Shown in pieces: positions 21,670 through 33,200 of a stretch of 64,000 nt of DNA. The notes beneath the pieces were generated by a model. That model was not told where the DNA came from, made no database searches, and worked only from the letters and a program-made list of their open reading frames with translations. The stretch comes from Elephas maximus indicus (taxonomy: Eukaryota > Chordata > Mammalia > Proboscidea > Elephantidae). The stretch's first letter is position 1; each line of letters starts with the position of its first letter. The position numbers and the translations under genes are program-made. The stretch spans positions 51,437,501 to 51,501,500 of the forward strand of contig NC_064820.1 of the NCBI RefSeq assembly GCF_024166365.1, given 5' to 3'.

Positions 21670-22219
21670 TGTCATGGATAAGGTTGTGCATCATCTTGGC
21701 TGGGCCTGATTCTCAGTGGTTTGGCAATTATGATGTAGCTTGGCAGTTACGTACTGATGCAATCTCCTCCATGATGGGATCTGCTATCAGCAGCAATCAC
21801 TTGAAAGGGAGATTTCTTGAGGGTATGGCCTATATCCAACATATATGGATTTTCTGGCAAAGATCTCTGGCTTTTGCTCTGTTCTGCATCCGGTATTCTG
21901 ATCGTCCTCATCTGAACTCTGGTACTTGGGACTTAAGCCAGTGAACTTACATGCTGATTTTGGATTAGTCAGCCTCTGCAGCCCATGAGCCAGCAGCCAC
22001 CTGCCGTCTGACCTGGTGATCTTGGGTTCATCAGCCCCTGCAGCTATGTAAGTCAGGAGATGCCTCCAGCCTAACATCTGCCCCAGGGACTTGAGACGTG
22101 ATAGCCTCTACAATCACGTGAATCATTTCCTCAATATAAATCTTTCTCTCTCTCTATGTATGTACATATGTATGTATGCTTCACTGGTTTTCCTTCTCTT
22201 GAGAACCCAGCCTAAGACA
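21670..22219 (+). repeat. 3' LTR of the ERV-L provirus, 550 bp
   Basis: Starts TGTCATGGATAAGG, ends in 'gaacccagcctaagaca' like the 5' LTR. It retains the A-rich 'cctcaatataaatctttc' poly(A)-type segment and a CT/ATGT microsatellite (22141-22180) that the 5' LTR lacks. The frame 21600-21944 is incidental. Confidence 0.92.
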
Positions 22220-22224
22220 GACAG
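22220..22224 (+). repeat. Target-site duplication of the ERV-L provirus, right copy
   Basis: GACAG, identical to 15640-15644. Confidence 0.9.
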
Positions 22225-23454
22225 GAAAGAAAGATAAAATAGTTATCAGAAGAATCTTTGCAACTTGCTCTTGAATGTAGAGACCCTAAAGTGAGTGGAA
22301 GAAATGATGATGTAAAAGAGATGAACAGAAGATTTTAAAGGGCAGCTCTAGAAGAGAAAGTAAACTACTATGATGAAATGTGCAAAGACCTGTAGTCAGA
22401 AAACAAAAAGGGAAGGACATACTTGGCACTTCTCAAGCTGAAAGAACTAAAGAAAAATTTCAAGTCTGCCATTGAAGAATTCTATGAGTAAAATATTGAA
22501 CAACTCAAGAAGCATCCAATGTAGATGGAAGGAACACACAGAGTCACTGTACCAAAAAGAATTTGTCGACATTCAGCCATTTCAGGAAGCAGCATATGAT
22601 CAAGAACTAATGGTATTGAGGGAAGAAGTCCAAGCTGCACTCAAGGCATTAGCAAAAAACAAGGCTCCAGGAACTGACAGAACACCAAATGAAATGTTTC
22701 AACAAGTGAATGCAGCACTAGAGATGTTCACTTGTCTATGCCAAGATATTTGGAAGAAAACCAATTGAAAAAGATGCATATTTGTGTCCATTGCAAAGAA
22801 AGGTGATCCAACAAAATACGGAAATTATCAAACAATGCCATTAATATCATATGCAAGTAAAATTTTGCTGAAGATCATTCAAAAGCTGTTGCAGTAGTAT
22901 ATCAACAGGGAATTGGCAGAAAGTCAAGGAGATGGAATGAAGGATTATCATTGCTGATGTCAGATGGCTCTTAGGTGAAAGCAGGGAATACCAGAAAGAT
23001 ATTTACCTGTGTTTCATTGACTATGCAAAGACATTCACTGTGTGGATCATAACAAACTGTGGATAACATTGTAAAGAATGGCATTCTTGAACACTTAATT
23101 GTGCTCATGGGGAATCTGTACATTACCATGAGGCAGTCATTTGAAGAGAGAACAGAACAAGGGGATATCATGTGGTTTAAAGTCAGGAAAGGTGTGTGTG
23201 AGCACTGTATCCTTTCACCATACTTATTCAGTCTCTGTGCCGTATAACTCTGTGAAGAAGTATCGGGCATCAGAATTGTAGGAAGACTCATTAGCAACCT
23301 GTGACATGCAAATGACAAACTTTCCTCCTGAAAGCGAAGAGAACTCTACACACTGCTGAAGATCAAAGACTACAGTCGTCAGTATGGATTTCACCTCAAC
23401 TTAAAGAAAACAAAAAATCCTCACAACTGGACCAATAAGTAACCCAGAAAATAA

Positions 23455-23480
23455 GTAAAATAAATAAATAAATAAATAAA
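23455..23480 (+). repeat. (AAAT)n microsatellite within RTE
   Basis: Five to six AAAT units in tandem, an expansion inside RTE coding sequence. Confidence 0.85.
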
Positions 23481-23746
23481 GTCATGATAAATGAAGAAAA
23501 CGTTGAAGTTGTCAAGGATTTCATTTTATTTGGATCCACACTCAATGCCCATGGAAACAGCAGTCAAGAAATCAAACCATATATGGCACTGGAAAAATCT
23601 ACTGCAAAAGACCTCTTTAAAGTGTTAAAAAGCAAAGATGTCACTTTAAGGACTAAGGTGTGCCTGACCCAAACCATCTTATTTTCAGTTGCCTCATAAC
23701 GATGTGAAAGCTGGACAATGGATAAAGAAGACCTAAGAAGAACTGA

Positions 23747-23923
23747 GGAAACCCTGGTGGCATAGTGATTAAGAGCTACTGCTGTTAAACCAAAAGATCA
23801 GGAGTTTAAATCCACCTGGTGCTCCTTGGAAACTCTGTGGGGCAGTTCTGCTCTGTCCTATAGAGTCTCTATGAGTCAGAATCAACTCTATAGCAATGGG
23901 TTTTTTTTTTTTTTTTTTGGTTT
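23747..23923 (+). mobile_element. Afrotherian SINE in RTE, with TSD
   Basis: Full-length order of parts with a long T run in the tail (23901-23918). It is flanked by the 13-bp duplication taagaagaa[c/t]tga at 23734-23746 and 23924-23936, with one mismatch. The flanking RTE coding sequence is otherwise continuous. Confidence 0.95.
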
Positions 23924-24312
23924 TAAGAAGAATTGATAGCTTCGAATTATGGTGTTGGCGAAGCATATTGATATACTATGGACTGCCAGAAGAATGAAAA
24001 AATCTGTCTTGGACGAAGTACAGACAGAGTTCTCCTTGGAAGCTAGGATGGTGACACTTCATCTCAGTTACTTTAGAGCTGGTATCAGGAGGGAGCAGTC
24101 CCTGTAGAAGGACATCATGCTTGGTTAAAGCGGAGGGTCAGCGAACAAGAGGAAGGGCCTTGGTAAGATGGATTGACACAGTGGCTGCATCAATGGGCTC
24201 AAATATAACAATGATTGTGAGGGTAGAATAGGACCAGGCAGTGTTTGGTTCTGTTGTACACAAGGTTGCTATGAGTCAAAACCAACTGGATGGCACCTAA
24301 TAACAACAACAC

Positions 24313-25149
24313 TCTTAACGATTTGTACCCTTTTAGTGTGTATTATACCTCAAAAAAATTTACTTTAAAAAAGAATATATGTTTCTTTAGTTTCCTGAGA
24401 TCTCTAGATATAGACACTACACAGTTAATTGAGCCTTTAATAGAAATAACGCAAGAGTATTGTTAGGATAACTCTAGAGGACAGTTTGTTTTTCTTTTAT
24501 TTTTTTTCTCATGCCAGAATGCATTGTCAGAAAAATCTCAAATATTTTTCTAGTGTAAAATCATTTATTCTTTTGTCTTATATTTGAAGAGTTATTTTTA
24601 AAGTGAGAACAAATTTCCTTTGTGAATTATATATCAAAAAGTTAAAATCTAAATGTCATTTCTTTGCAGCACTAACTGAATGAAAGTTTTATCTTGGCCA
24701 CTGTGGTGAAGGTAAATCTGTCTTTCTTGTCTCCATTTTGTCAAATCTTTTTGACTATCAGCCTATAGTCTTTAGATCTGTTGCCAACATAATAGATTGG
24801 TTGGGACACTTCTATTTTTAAAATTAGGTCCAATACCAGCCTACAGGCACGTGGATTGGTCCTATTTGACATCATTCTTTATAGAAATAAAACTAGAGCA
24901 TTTCTGAGTCATACTCCAAAATACACCAATTTGCCTGTCATGCTATATGCCATGTACCGTTTGAAAGCTTTATTTAACCTTCAAATGGTTTTAAAACAAT
25001 TTCATAGAAATTTCCTGTTTAATTAGCTAAATTTTATTTGACTTCGGCTTGACAATTGTATTTATAAAACTATGCTTTCAGGATACTTTGGTATCAATTT
25101 CAGGTTATCAGTATTAATTTTCATAAGTACGTTAGAGTTTAAATATTAA
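24313..25149. other. Unassigned AT-rich stretch
   Basis: No repeat or coding frame recognised. Confidence 0.4.
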
Positions 25150-25365
25150 TAGTACATTTATGAGCACATACTCTATGCCAGACCTTGAAGAAAATGTCTG
25201 CACGCAATATCTTCAATACTCACAGCTGTCCTGCATCAGAAGTGTGATTCTTCCTCTTCAACAGATAATATGACAGGCATTCAGAGAGACTGATTGTCCA
25301 GGGATATGAGCTGTGCGTCTGTCTCCAAAGCCTGAGTCTTACAGGCTTCTAAATTGCACTATAGT
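25150..25365 (-). mobile_element. MIR SINE, minus strand
   Basis: The order 'ctctatgccagaccttgaag', 'caatactcacagctgtcctg', 'gacaggcattcagagagac' and 'tctccaaagcctgagtctta' matches the reverse complement of a MIR, in which a tRNA-like head and the conserved core are recognisable but diverged. Confidence 0.7.
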
Positions 25366-25513
25366 TCTGATTATTAATGTTGTTAATCAGGTTAAAAATG
25401 TGTAAGAACATTTAAAAATAGAGTAAGAACACTCTATTCTGCAATACATATCCATAGATATTTTCCCCTAGTAAGCAACAGAATAAGTGTTTTAATGTTT
25501 CATACAGGCTATA

Positions 25514-25677
25514 GGTGGTGGTGTAGTGGTTAAGTGCTACGGCTGCTAACCAAAGGGTCGGCAGTTCGAATCCACCAGGCCCTCCTTGGAAGCTCTATGG
25601 GGCAGTTCAACTCTGGCCTATAGGGTAGCTGTGAGTCAGAATCGACTCAACGGCACTGGGTTTGGTTGTTTTTTTTT
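25514..25677 (+). mobile_element. Afrotherian SINE with perfect 10-bp TSD
   Basis: Clean copy: 'gtagtggttaagtgctacgg', 'gtcggcagttcgaatccacc', 'ggggcagttcaactctggcc', 'gagtcagaatcgactcaacg' and tail 'tttggttgttttttttt'. TSD ACAGGCTATA at 25504-25513 and 25678-25687. This is the best-defined SINE insertion in the window. Confidence 0.97.
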
Positions 25678-25689
25678 ACAGGCTATAAC

Positions 25690-27207
25690 CATATAGAAGA
25701 TGAAAGGCACTTGCTGTTTAAATAAAGCTCAATTTTATTGACTTTGTTCTTCAAGTTATTTTTGAAAAGTATCTGAAGATAGTTATACATACTTAATAGT
25801 TCTGACATACTAAGATGTAACTGCCTCTATTTTTTTTTTAATGATATAACTTGGAAAGTTACAAATTATATATAATTTTTAGTTTTGTGCTTAGCAGTGA
25901 TAACATTTGGAGGGAAAGGATTATTCTTTAAAATGTGAAATGTCATCATTTAGCGTAATTTTTAGTAAATGTGTACTTTTAAAGCATATAGGAAGACTCA
26001 TTCAAAGTAGACTTCGTGGCATGCATTTTTAAAATAATCATTAAATTATCTTACAGAAAGAAGGAGCTGATTTCTGTTTCCATAGAACATTACCGATGGG
26101 CTGATTATTTTCCAGGTATAAAGGGGTCGCCATTTACTACTCAGTGACAGATTTCTCTGGATGTTTTCTTCTCACTTAAGTTCTTCACCTACCCCTTCAA
26201 CCCAATTGTAACGAGTTTTACCATCGACAAAGAGGTAAAAATCAATTAACCTCAGAAAACGCAATGACTAAACTTGGTATTTTTAAAAGTAAATATCCTA
26301 TACCATTCAGAAAATAAATACAGCTTCTCTTCTCTTTATAATGTGATACAGGAAATAGCTCTGTCAAGTATTAATTTTTCCAAAAAAACTCACAGAAACA
26401 AAACAAAAACAAAACCATGTGTGTTACCATTGATTACATATCCTGGTGTCAATCATCTTTCTCAAAGACTGGATAATTTGTTTATGAACAGGAAGACCTT
26501 CCCCTAAGCATATGAGACTGAAGATCCTACTAGCTTTGATAGAATGACTTTGGGCAACTTTGTTCCATTGTTTTCTTGGTGGAAAACTAGAGATAACATG
26601 ACAAAATCATAATGATAGCTCCTTGTTCAAAATTCTTCAGGGTTTTTGTAATTTATTGGGTTCCTTATGATTTTTTTGGTATATTATTTTGATGCTTTAC
26701 AATTTGTACTCTTTGCTATGTCATATGTTATATTTTGTACAAATAATGTGTACCTTCTACATTTGTTTGCCAACAGTACCCTCCCCTGTGAGATATTTTC
26801 AAAAGTGTCACTATGCCAATTTATTTTCACGTTGCTGTCAAAAACTTAGCATAACGCACTCACTTCACAGGGCAGGGCATGGATGGCAAACAAACATACA
26901 AGGTACGTGTTATTTGCATGAAAATACAGTAGTTGTCTTTTGGCTAGAATGTTTGGATAGCAATAAGGAAAATTCTACTATGGGATAAAGGAGGTTTCTT
27001 TTAAAAGGGAAGACATATAAGGATACAGTTGGAAAGTTACAAACTCCTGATTTGCATCTTAAATTCTGTCACTGACTTAGTCATTTCCTTTGCTTTAAAA
27101 AAGTTAATTATAGCTTTTTCTGCTCCATGGTGTTACTTGATGCCAGTACAAAACCTATACTTATGGGATTAAATGCTCCATGAAACTGAGAATTCTATGC
27201 CCACAAA
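25690..27207. other. Unassigned AT-rich stretch
   Basis: No repeat recognised. Frames at 26274-26507, 26667-26849 and 26689-26988 have low-complexity or uncharacteristic content and no domain. Confidence 0.4.
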
Positions 27208-27208
27208 A

Positions 27209-27725
27209 AGTTGTTGTTAGGTGCTATCAAGTGGTCTCTGAATCTGCAACACTATGTACAACAGAAGGAAACTCTGCCTGGTCCTCCACCATGCTCACAA
27301 TCATTCTTATGCTTGAGCCCATAGTTGCAGCCACTGTGTCAGTCCATCTCATTGAGGGTTTTCCTCTTTCCTGCTGACCCTCTACTTTACCAAGCATGAT
27401 GTTCTTCTCCAGAGACTGATCCCTCCTGACAACATGTCCAAAGTATGTAAGATGCAGTTTCACAATCCTTGCCTCTAAGGAGCATCCTTGTTGTACTTAT
27501 TCCAAGACAGGCTTGTTCATTCTTCTGGCAGTCCATGGTATATTCAAATTTTTTTGCCAACACCAAAATTCAAAGGCATCAATTCTCCTTCAGTCTTCCC
27601 TATTCATTGTCCAGCTTTCACATGCATATGATGCAATTGAAAATATCATGGCTTGGGTTAGGCACACCTTAGTCTTCAAGGTGACAGACATTTTTTGTTC
27701 TTCAACACCTTAAGGAGGTCCTTCG
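27209..27725 (-). mobile_element. RTE LINE 3' end, minus strand (left of L1)
   Basis: Begins with the reversed AAC tail 'gttgttgttaggtgctatc' and runs back through the RT C-terminal coding region. The minus-strand frame 27227-27463 gives VVRRDQSLEKNIMLGKVEGQ. It breaks off at the L1 insertion point and resumes at 35108. Confidence 0.93.
27715..27725 (+). repeat. Target-site duplication of the L1, left copy
   Basis: 'gaggtccttcg' here and 'gaggtcctttg' at 35108-35118, one mismatch in 11 bases. Confidence 0.9.
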
Positions 27726-28988
27726 TGGGCAGAGCCAAGATGGCAGAATAGACAGACGCTTCTGGCGAGCCCTCTTTAAAACAAAGATTTGAAAAAACAA
27801 GTAAGAGGAGTATGTTTATGACAAGCTAGGAGCCCTGTGCATCAAAGGCAAGCTTAGAAAATGAGCAGAGGGGCAGTGGGAGGAAGAGACGGTTCAGAAG
27901 CTGAGAGAAGTTACCAGACCTGAAATGCGGGCAACCCTCAGGCACCATTCCTGGGAGCTGAGGTGGCTGGCTGGTACTAGCGTTTGGCTGCAGTTTCCTC
28001 AGGGAGAAGCAGGCAGCCACACAGCCTACTCAAACTTTCTGAACCAGAGAAGAATGGCGCTATTGGCAAAAGCTAAGTACTTGCGTATATTTTCCTCCGC
28101 CCTCCCACTGCCAAGCCGGCTTCAAAGGCTGAATTCCCTGGGCCTGAGATAGGCACTGTTGAGTGCCTAGAACTATCCTCCCAGCCTTGGAGAAGGAAAA
28201 AAATTTGCAATTAGGGGAAAAGATAATTGGCCAGCTCCACTAATGGGGGGAGCTCAGGAGAGAAGTGGCTCCTGACCAGGCATAAATGGCCCGTGGGCTT
28301 TGACACCTTTCCCCTTTGCATGGACCTATTTCAGGAGAATAGGTACTTTGTTGGCAGACTCCAACCATTTCAGCTGTGTGGTGGAAAGGTGGGCGTTTGA
28401 TGTTTGACATTGCTTTGCCTATTAAACAAGGTCCTCACCTACCCACATCAGGGACCTAAGGACCGATAGCTCCACTCAGGTCACCCAGCCACCCGTGACA
28501 AGATTCCAAGGAAAACTGGTACCTCCCGGTCCTTGCAACCAAAAACTTTGGGTACCCATGGTCTGTCTGCAGAACCCCCCACCTGCACGCTCTAGGGAAC
28601 AGGGACGCACTTTCCTCAGAGTCACTTAAGGGTCGGATCTCAGCCTTCTGCCTTGTTCAGAGTGTGACCCCCTGCTGCAATCAGCTACTGGTACATACAC
28701 CAATCACTCCTGACCCTCTAAGACTGTAGGACAGAGCCTGTACCACACACTTGATGATCAGCTACCTGGAAACCTGAGCTGAATTTATACAAGAAAAGTG
28801 AATGGACTCCTAGACTGATATACCTGAAAATAGCTCTAACCATCTGGGGACAGGATATCAGAGCTCCAAAGGCAAAAATAATCAAGCTAGCTTACTCAAG
28901 CAACCCATTTAGGTATATCAAAACAAAACAAAGCAAGAAGCTACGACACGGTAAGCAAACATAAAATAAACTAATACGATAATTTATA
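27726..28988 (+). promoter_or_regulatory. L1 5' UTR (internal promoter region)
   Basis: About 1.26 kb between the L1 start and ORF1, more GC-rich than the surroundings and with residual CpGs. L1 5' UTRs carry an internal Pol II promoter. Position and composition fit, but no specific factor site is claimed. The frame 27925-28152 has no coding relevance. Confidence 0.8.
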
Positions 28989-28989
28989 G

Positions 28990-29825
28990 ATGGCTTGGGG
29001 ACAATAGTCAATATCCAGTCGCATAAAGAAACAGACCATGATCACCTCACCAACCTCTCAAAAAAAAAAAAAAAAGAATCCAGGGATCTTCTAGATGAAA
29101 GTGTATTCCTGGAATTACCAGAGCCAGATTACAAAAGATTAATATACAGAACCCTTCAAGACACCATGAAGGAAATTAGGCAATATGCAGAACAAGCCAA
29201 GGAGCACACAGATAAAGCAATTGAAGAAATTAGAAAGATTATTCAGGAACATAATGAAACATTTAATAAGCTGGAACAATCCATAGACAGACAGCAATCA
29301 GAAATTCAGAAGATTAAGAATAAAATACTGAAGTAGACAACTCAGTAGAAAGTCAGAGGAGCAGAACTGAGCAAGTAGAAGCCAGAATTTCTGAACTTGA
29401 AGATAAATCACTTGCCACTAATATATTTGAAGAAAAATCAGATAAGAGAATTAAAAAAAATGAAGAAACTTTAAGAATCATGTGGGACTCTATCAAGAGA
29501 AATAACCTACAAAACCAAAGGTAAAGAGAGAATTATAAGAGCAGCTAGGGATAAACGAAAAGTCACCTACAAAAGAGAACCAATAAGAATAAGCTTGGAC
29601 TACTCGGCAGAAGCCATGCAGGCAAGAAAGCAATGGGATGACATATTTAAAAAATTGAAGGAAAAAAATTGCGTGCCAAGAATCATATATCAATCAATAC
29701 TGTCTCTTAAATATGAAGGCAAAGTTAAGACATTTCCAGATAAACACAAGTTGAGGGAATTAGTAAAAGCCAAACCAAAACTACAAGAAACACTACAGGG
29801 AGTTCTTTGGTTAGAAAATCAATAA
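28990..29825 (+). pseudogene. L1 ORF1, frame-broken, RRM region deleted
   Basis: ORF1 proteins are RNA-binding chaperones with a coiled coil, an RRM and a C-terminal domain (CTD). Here 28995-29336 encodes a coiled-coil-like region (KEIRQYAEQAKEHTDKAIEE), continued in a shifted frame to about 29520 (MWDSIKRNNLQ). The next recognisable block, KERIIRAARDKRKVTY (29523-29570), is the RRM/CTD junction, and the CTD runs to the stop at 29825. Most of the RRM, about 100 residues in the family, is missing. The ATG at 28990 is out of frame with the rest. Confidence 0.87.
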
Positions 29826-30277
29826 TATCAGGTATTAAACCAAGACTAGAATACTGGGCAGAGCAATCAGAAGTCAACCTAGACAGGGAAATTAAAAAAA
29901 ACAAAGCAAGAATAATAAAAAAATGCTCAAAACAGGGTAACAGTGATATTATTATAGAAAGAAGACAACATTAAAACAATAAAGAGGGATTAAGAAATGT
30001 AACAATAAATCTGCCATATGGAGAGGAAGATAAGGTGATACAAAGATATAAAAGTTAGGTTTAAATTTAGAAAAATAGGGGTAAGTAACAAGGTAACCAC
30101 AAAGGAGACAAACTATCCTACTCATCAAAATAAAATACAAGAAAAAAATAAAGACTCAGGAGAAACAAAATCAACAACAAATATGAGGAAAGGACAATAC
30201 ATAAAGATAATCTACTCAGCACATAAAATTAAGTGGGAAAAAGAAACTGTCAACAACGCACAAAAATAGATGTAAAA
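29826..30277 (+). other. L1 ORF1-ORF2 spacer
   Basis: About 450 bp of A-rich sequence before the first recognisable ORF2 residues. All three plus frames contain stops. Some of it may be decayed ORF1 tail or ORF2 leader. Confidence 0.6.
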
Positions 30278-33200
30278 ATGATAGCACTAAATTCATTCCT
30301 ATCCATAATTATACTAAATGTAAATGAACTAAACACACCAATAAAGAGACAGAGAGTGGCAGTTTGGACTAAAAAACAAGATCTGTCTATATGCTGCCTA
30401 CAAGAGACACACCTTAGACTTAGAGATGCAAGCAAACTAAAACTCAAAGGATGGAAAAAAATATATCAAGCAAACAACAATCAAAAAAAAGCAGGAGTGG
30501 CAATATTAATTTCTGACAAAATAGACTTTAAAGTTAAATCCATCATAAAGGATAAGGAAGGACACTAAATAATGATTAAAGGGACAATACACCAAGAAGA
30601 TATAACCATATTAAATATTTATGCACCAATGACAGGGCTGCAAGATACATAAAACAAACTTTATCAGCATTAAAAAGTGAGATAAACAGCTCCATGATAA
30701 TAGTAGGAGACTTCAACACACCACTTTCCGTGAAGGGCAGGACATCCAGAAAGAAGCTCAATAAAGACACAGAAGATCTGAATGCCACAATCAACCAACT
30801 TGACCTCATAGACATATACAGAACACTCCACCCAACAACAGCCAAGTACACTTTCTTTTCTAGTGCACATGGAACATTCTCTAGAATAGACCATGCATTA
30901 GGCCATAAAGCAAGCCTTAGCAGAATCCAAAACATTGAAATATTACAAAACATCTTCTCTGACCATCCCAGAGCCAGTGCCATAAAAATAGAAATCAATA
31001 AGAGAAAAATCAGAGAAAAGAATCAAACACTTGGAAACTGAACAATACCCTGCTCAAAAAAGACTGGGTCACGGAAGACATTAAGGATGGAATAAAGAAA
31101 TTCATAGAATCCAATGAGGATGAAAACACTTCCTATCAGAACCTTTGAGACACAATGAAAGCAGCGCTCAGAGGTCAATTTATATCAGTAAATGCACACA
31201 TCCAAAAAGAAGAAAGGGCCACAGTCAAAGAATTATCCCCACAACTTGAACAAATAGAAAGAGAGCAACAAAAGAAACCCACAGGCGCCAGAAGAAAACA
31301 CATAGTAAAAACTAGAGCAGAACTAAATGAAATAGAAAACAGAAAAACAATTGAAAGAATTAACAAGACGAAAAGCTGGTTCTTTGAAAAAATCAACAAA
31401 ATCGATAAACCATTGGCCAAACTGACAAAAGAAAAACAGGAGAGGAAGCAAATAACCTGGATAATGAAATGAGATGGGCGATATTACAACAGACCCAACT
31501 GAAATTAAAAGAATCATATCAGATTACTATGAAAAATTGTACTCTAACAAGTTTGAAAACCTAGAAGAAATAGATGAATTCCTAGAAACACACTACCTAT
31601 CTAAACTAACACAAACAGAGGTAGAACAACTAAATAGACCCATAACAAAAGAAGAGATTGAAAAGGTAATAAAAAAACTCCAAACAAAAAAAACCCTGGT
31701 TCGGACGGCTTCACTGCAGAATTCTACCAAACTTTCAGAGAAGAGTTAACACCACTACTACTAAAAGTATCTCAGAGGATAGAAAAGGACGGAATACTAC
31801 CAAACTCATTCTATGAAGCCACCATATCCCTCATACCAAAACTAGGTAAAAAAAGACACCACAAAAAAAGAAAATTAGAGACCTATATCCCTCATAAATT
31901 TATATGCCAAAATCCTCAACAAAATTCTAGCCAGTAGAATTCAACAATACTTCAAAAAAATAGTTCACCATGACCATGTGGGATTCATACTAGGCTTGCA
32001 GGGATGGTTCAACATTAGAAAAACAATTAATGTAATCCATCATATAAATAAAACAAAGGACAAGAATCACATGATATTCTCAACTGATGCAGAAAAGGCA
32101 TTTGACAAAGTTCAACACCCTTTCTTGATAAAAACTCTCAGCAAAATAGGAATAGAAGGAAAAATCCTCAACATAATAAAGGACATTTAGACAAAGCCAA
32201 TAGTCAACATCATCCTAAATGGAGAGAGCCTGAAAGCATTCCCACTGAGATTGGGAACCAGACAAGTGTGTCCTTTATCACTGCCCTTATTCAACATTGT
32301 GCTGGATGTTCTAGCCAGAGCAATTAGCTAGGTAAAGAAATAAAGCTCATCCAGATTGGCAAATTAGAAGTGAAATTATCTCTGTTTGTAGACGACATGA
32401 TCTTATACACAGAAAACCCTAAGGAATCCTCCAGAAAACTACTGAAACTAATAGAAGAGTTCAGCAGAGTATTGGGATACAAGATAAACGTAGAAAACTC
32501 AGTTGGATTCCTCTACACCAACAAAAAGAACATTGAAGAGGATATTACCAAATCAGTACCATTTACAGTAACCACTAAGAAGATAAAATACTTAGGAATA
32601 AATCTTACCAGAGATGTAAAAGACTTATACAAAGAAAAGTACAGTACACTTCTGCAAGAAACCAAAATAGACCTACATAAGTGGAAAAACATATCTTGCT
32701 CATGGATAGGAAGACTTGACATTATAAAAATGTCTATTCTACCAAAAGAGATCTATACATTTAATGGAATTCCGATCCAAATTCCAATGACATTCTTTAA
32801 TGAGATGGAGAAACAAATCACCAACTTTATATGGAAAGGAAAGAGGCCCCAGATATGTAAAGCATTACTGAAAAAGAAGAACAAAGTGGGAGGCCTTACT
32901 GTACCTGACTTTGGAACTTATACTGCCACAGTAGCCAAAACAGCCTGGTACTGGTACAACAACAGATACATGGACCAATGGAACAGAATTGAGAATCCAG
33001 ACATAAATCCATCCACATAGGAGCAGTTGATATTTGATGAAGGCCCCAAAACAGTTAAATGGGGGAAAAGACAGTCTTTTTAACAAATGGTGCTAGCATA
33101 ACTGGATAACCATCTTCAAAAAAAATGAAACAAGACCCATACCTCACTCCATGCACAAAAACGAGCTCAAAATGGATCAAAGACCTAAATACAAAATCTA

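Larger units (their letters stand above)
15645..22219 (+). mobile_element. ERV-L endogenous retrovirus, complete but dead provirus
   Basis: This 6,575-bp insertion lies within the RTE LINE, bounded by two related LTRs and a perfect 5-bp TSD. The internal order is leader, gag, protease, RT, RNase H, integrase, dUTPase, then a noncoding 3' region. No env-like sequence was seen. A dUTPase downstream of integrase and no env is the known ERV-L layout, and the LTRs resemble the MLT2 group. All genes are broken by several stops and frameshifts. The two LTRs differ by many substitutions and indels, so the insertion is old. Confidence 0.93.
22225..24312 (+). pseudogene. RTE LINE, reverse-transcriptase half (right of provirus)
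   Basis: Continues the RTE from 15644. The frame 22472-22768 holds KALAKNKAPGTD, the RT entry motif. Near 22800-22830 the KKGDP-K-GNYQ block follows. The catalytic YADD box near 23310 reads HAND, so an essential Asp is lost. The frame 23484-23699 gives the KDLFKVLKSKDVTLRTK block. The RDQSLE-D region (about 24090-24110) and the 3' tail '...gatggcacctaataac' with AAC repeats close the element. A SINE at 23747-23923 interrupts it. Confidence 0.92.

Noticed and set aside
25514-25570. tRNA gene in the SINE head
   Set aside because: Box A and box B-like sequences are those of a tRNA-derived SINE. The cloverleaf is not completed and the body continues into SINE sequence.
32370-33020. 216-codon frame as a host gene
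   Set aside because: It is the L1 ORF2 RT/thumb region (FVDD box) in a dead L1.
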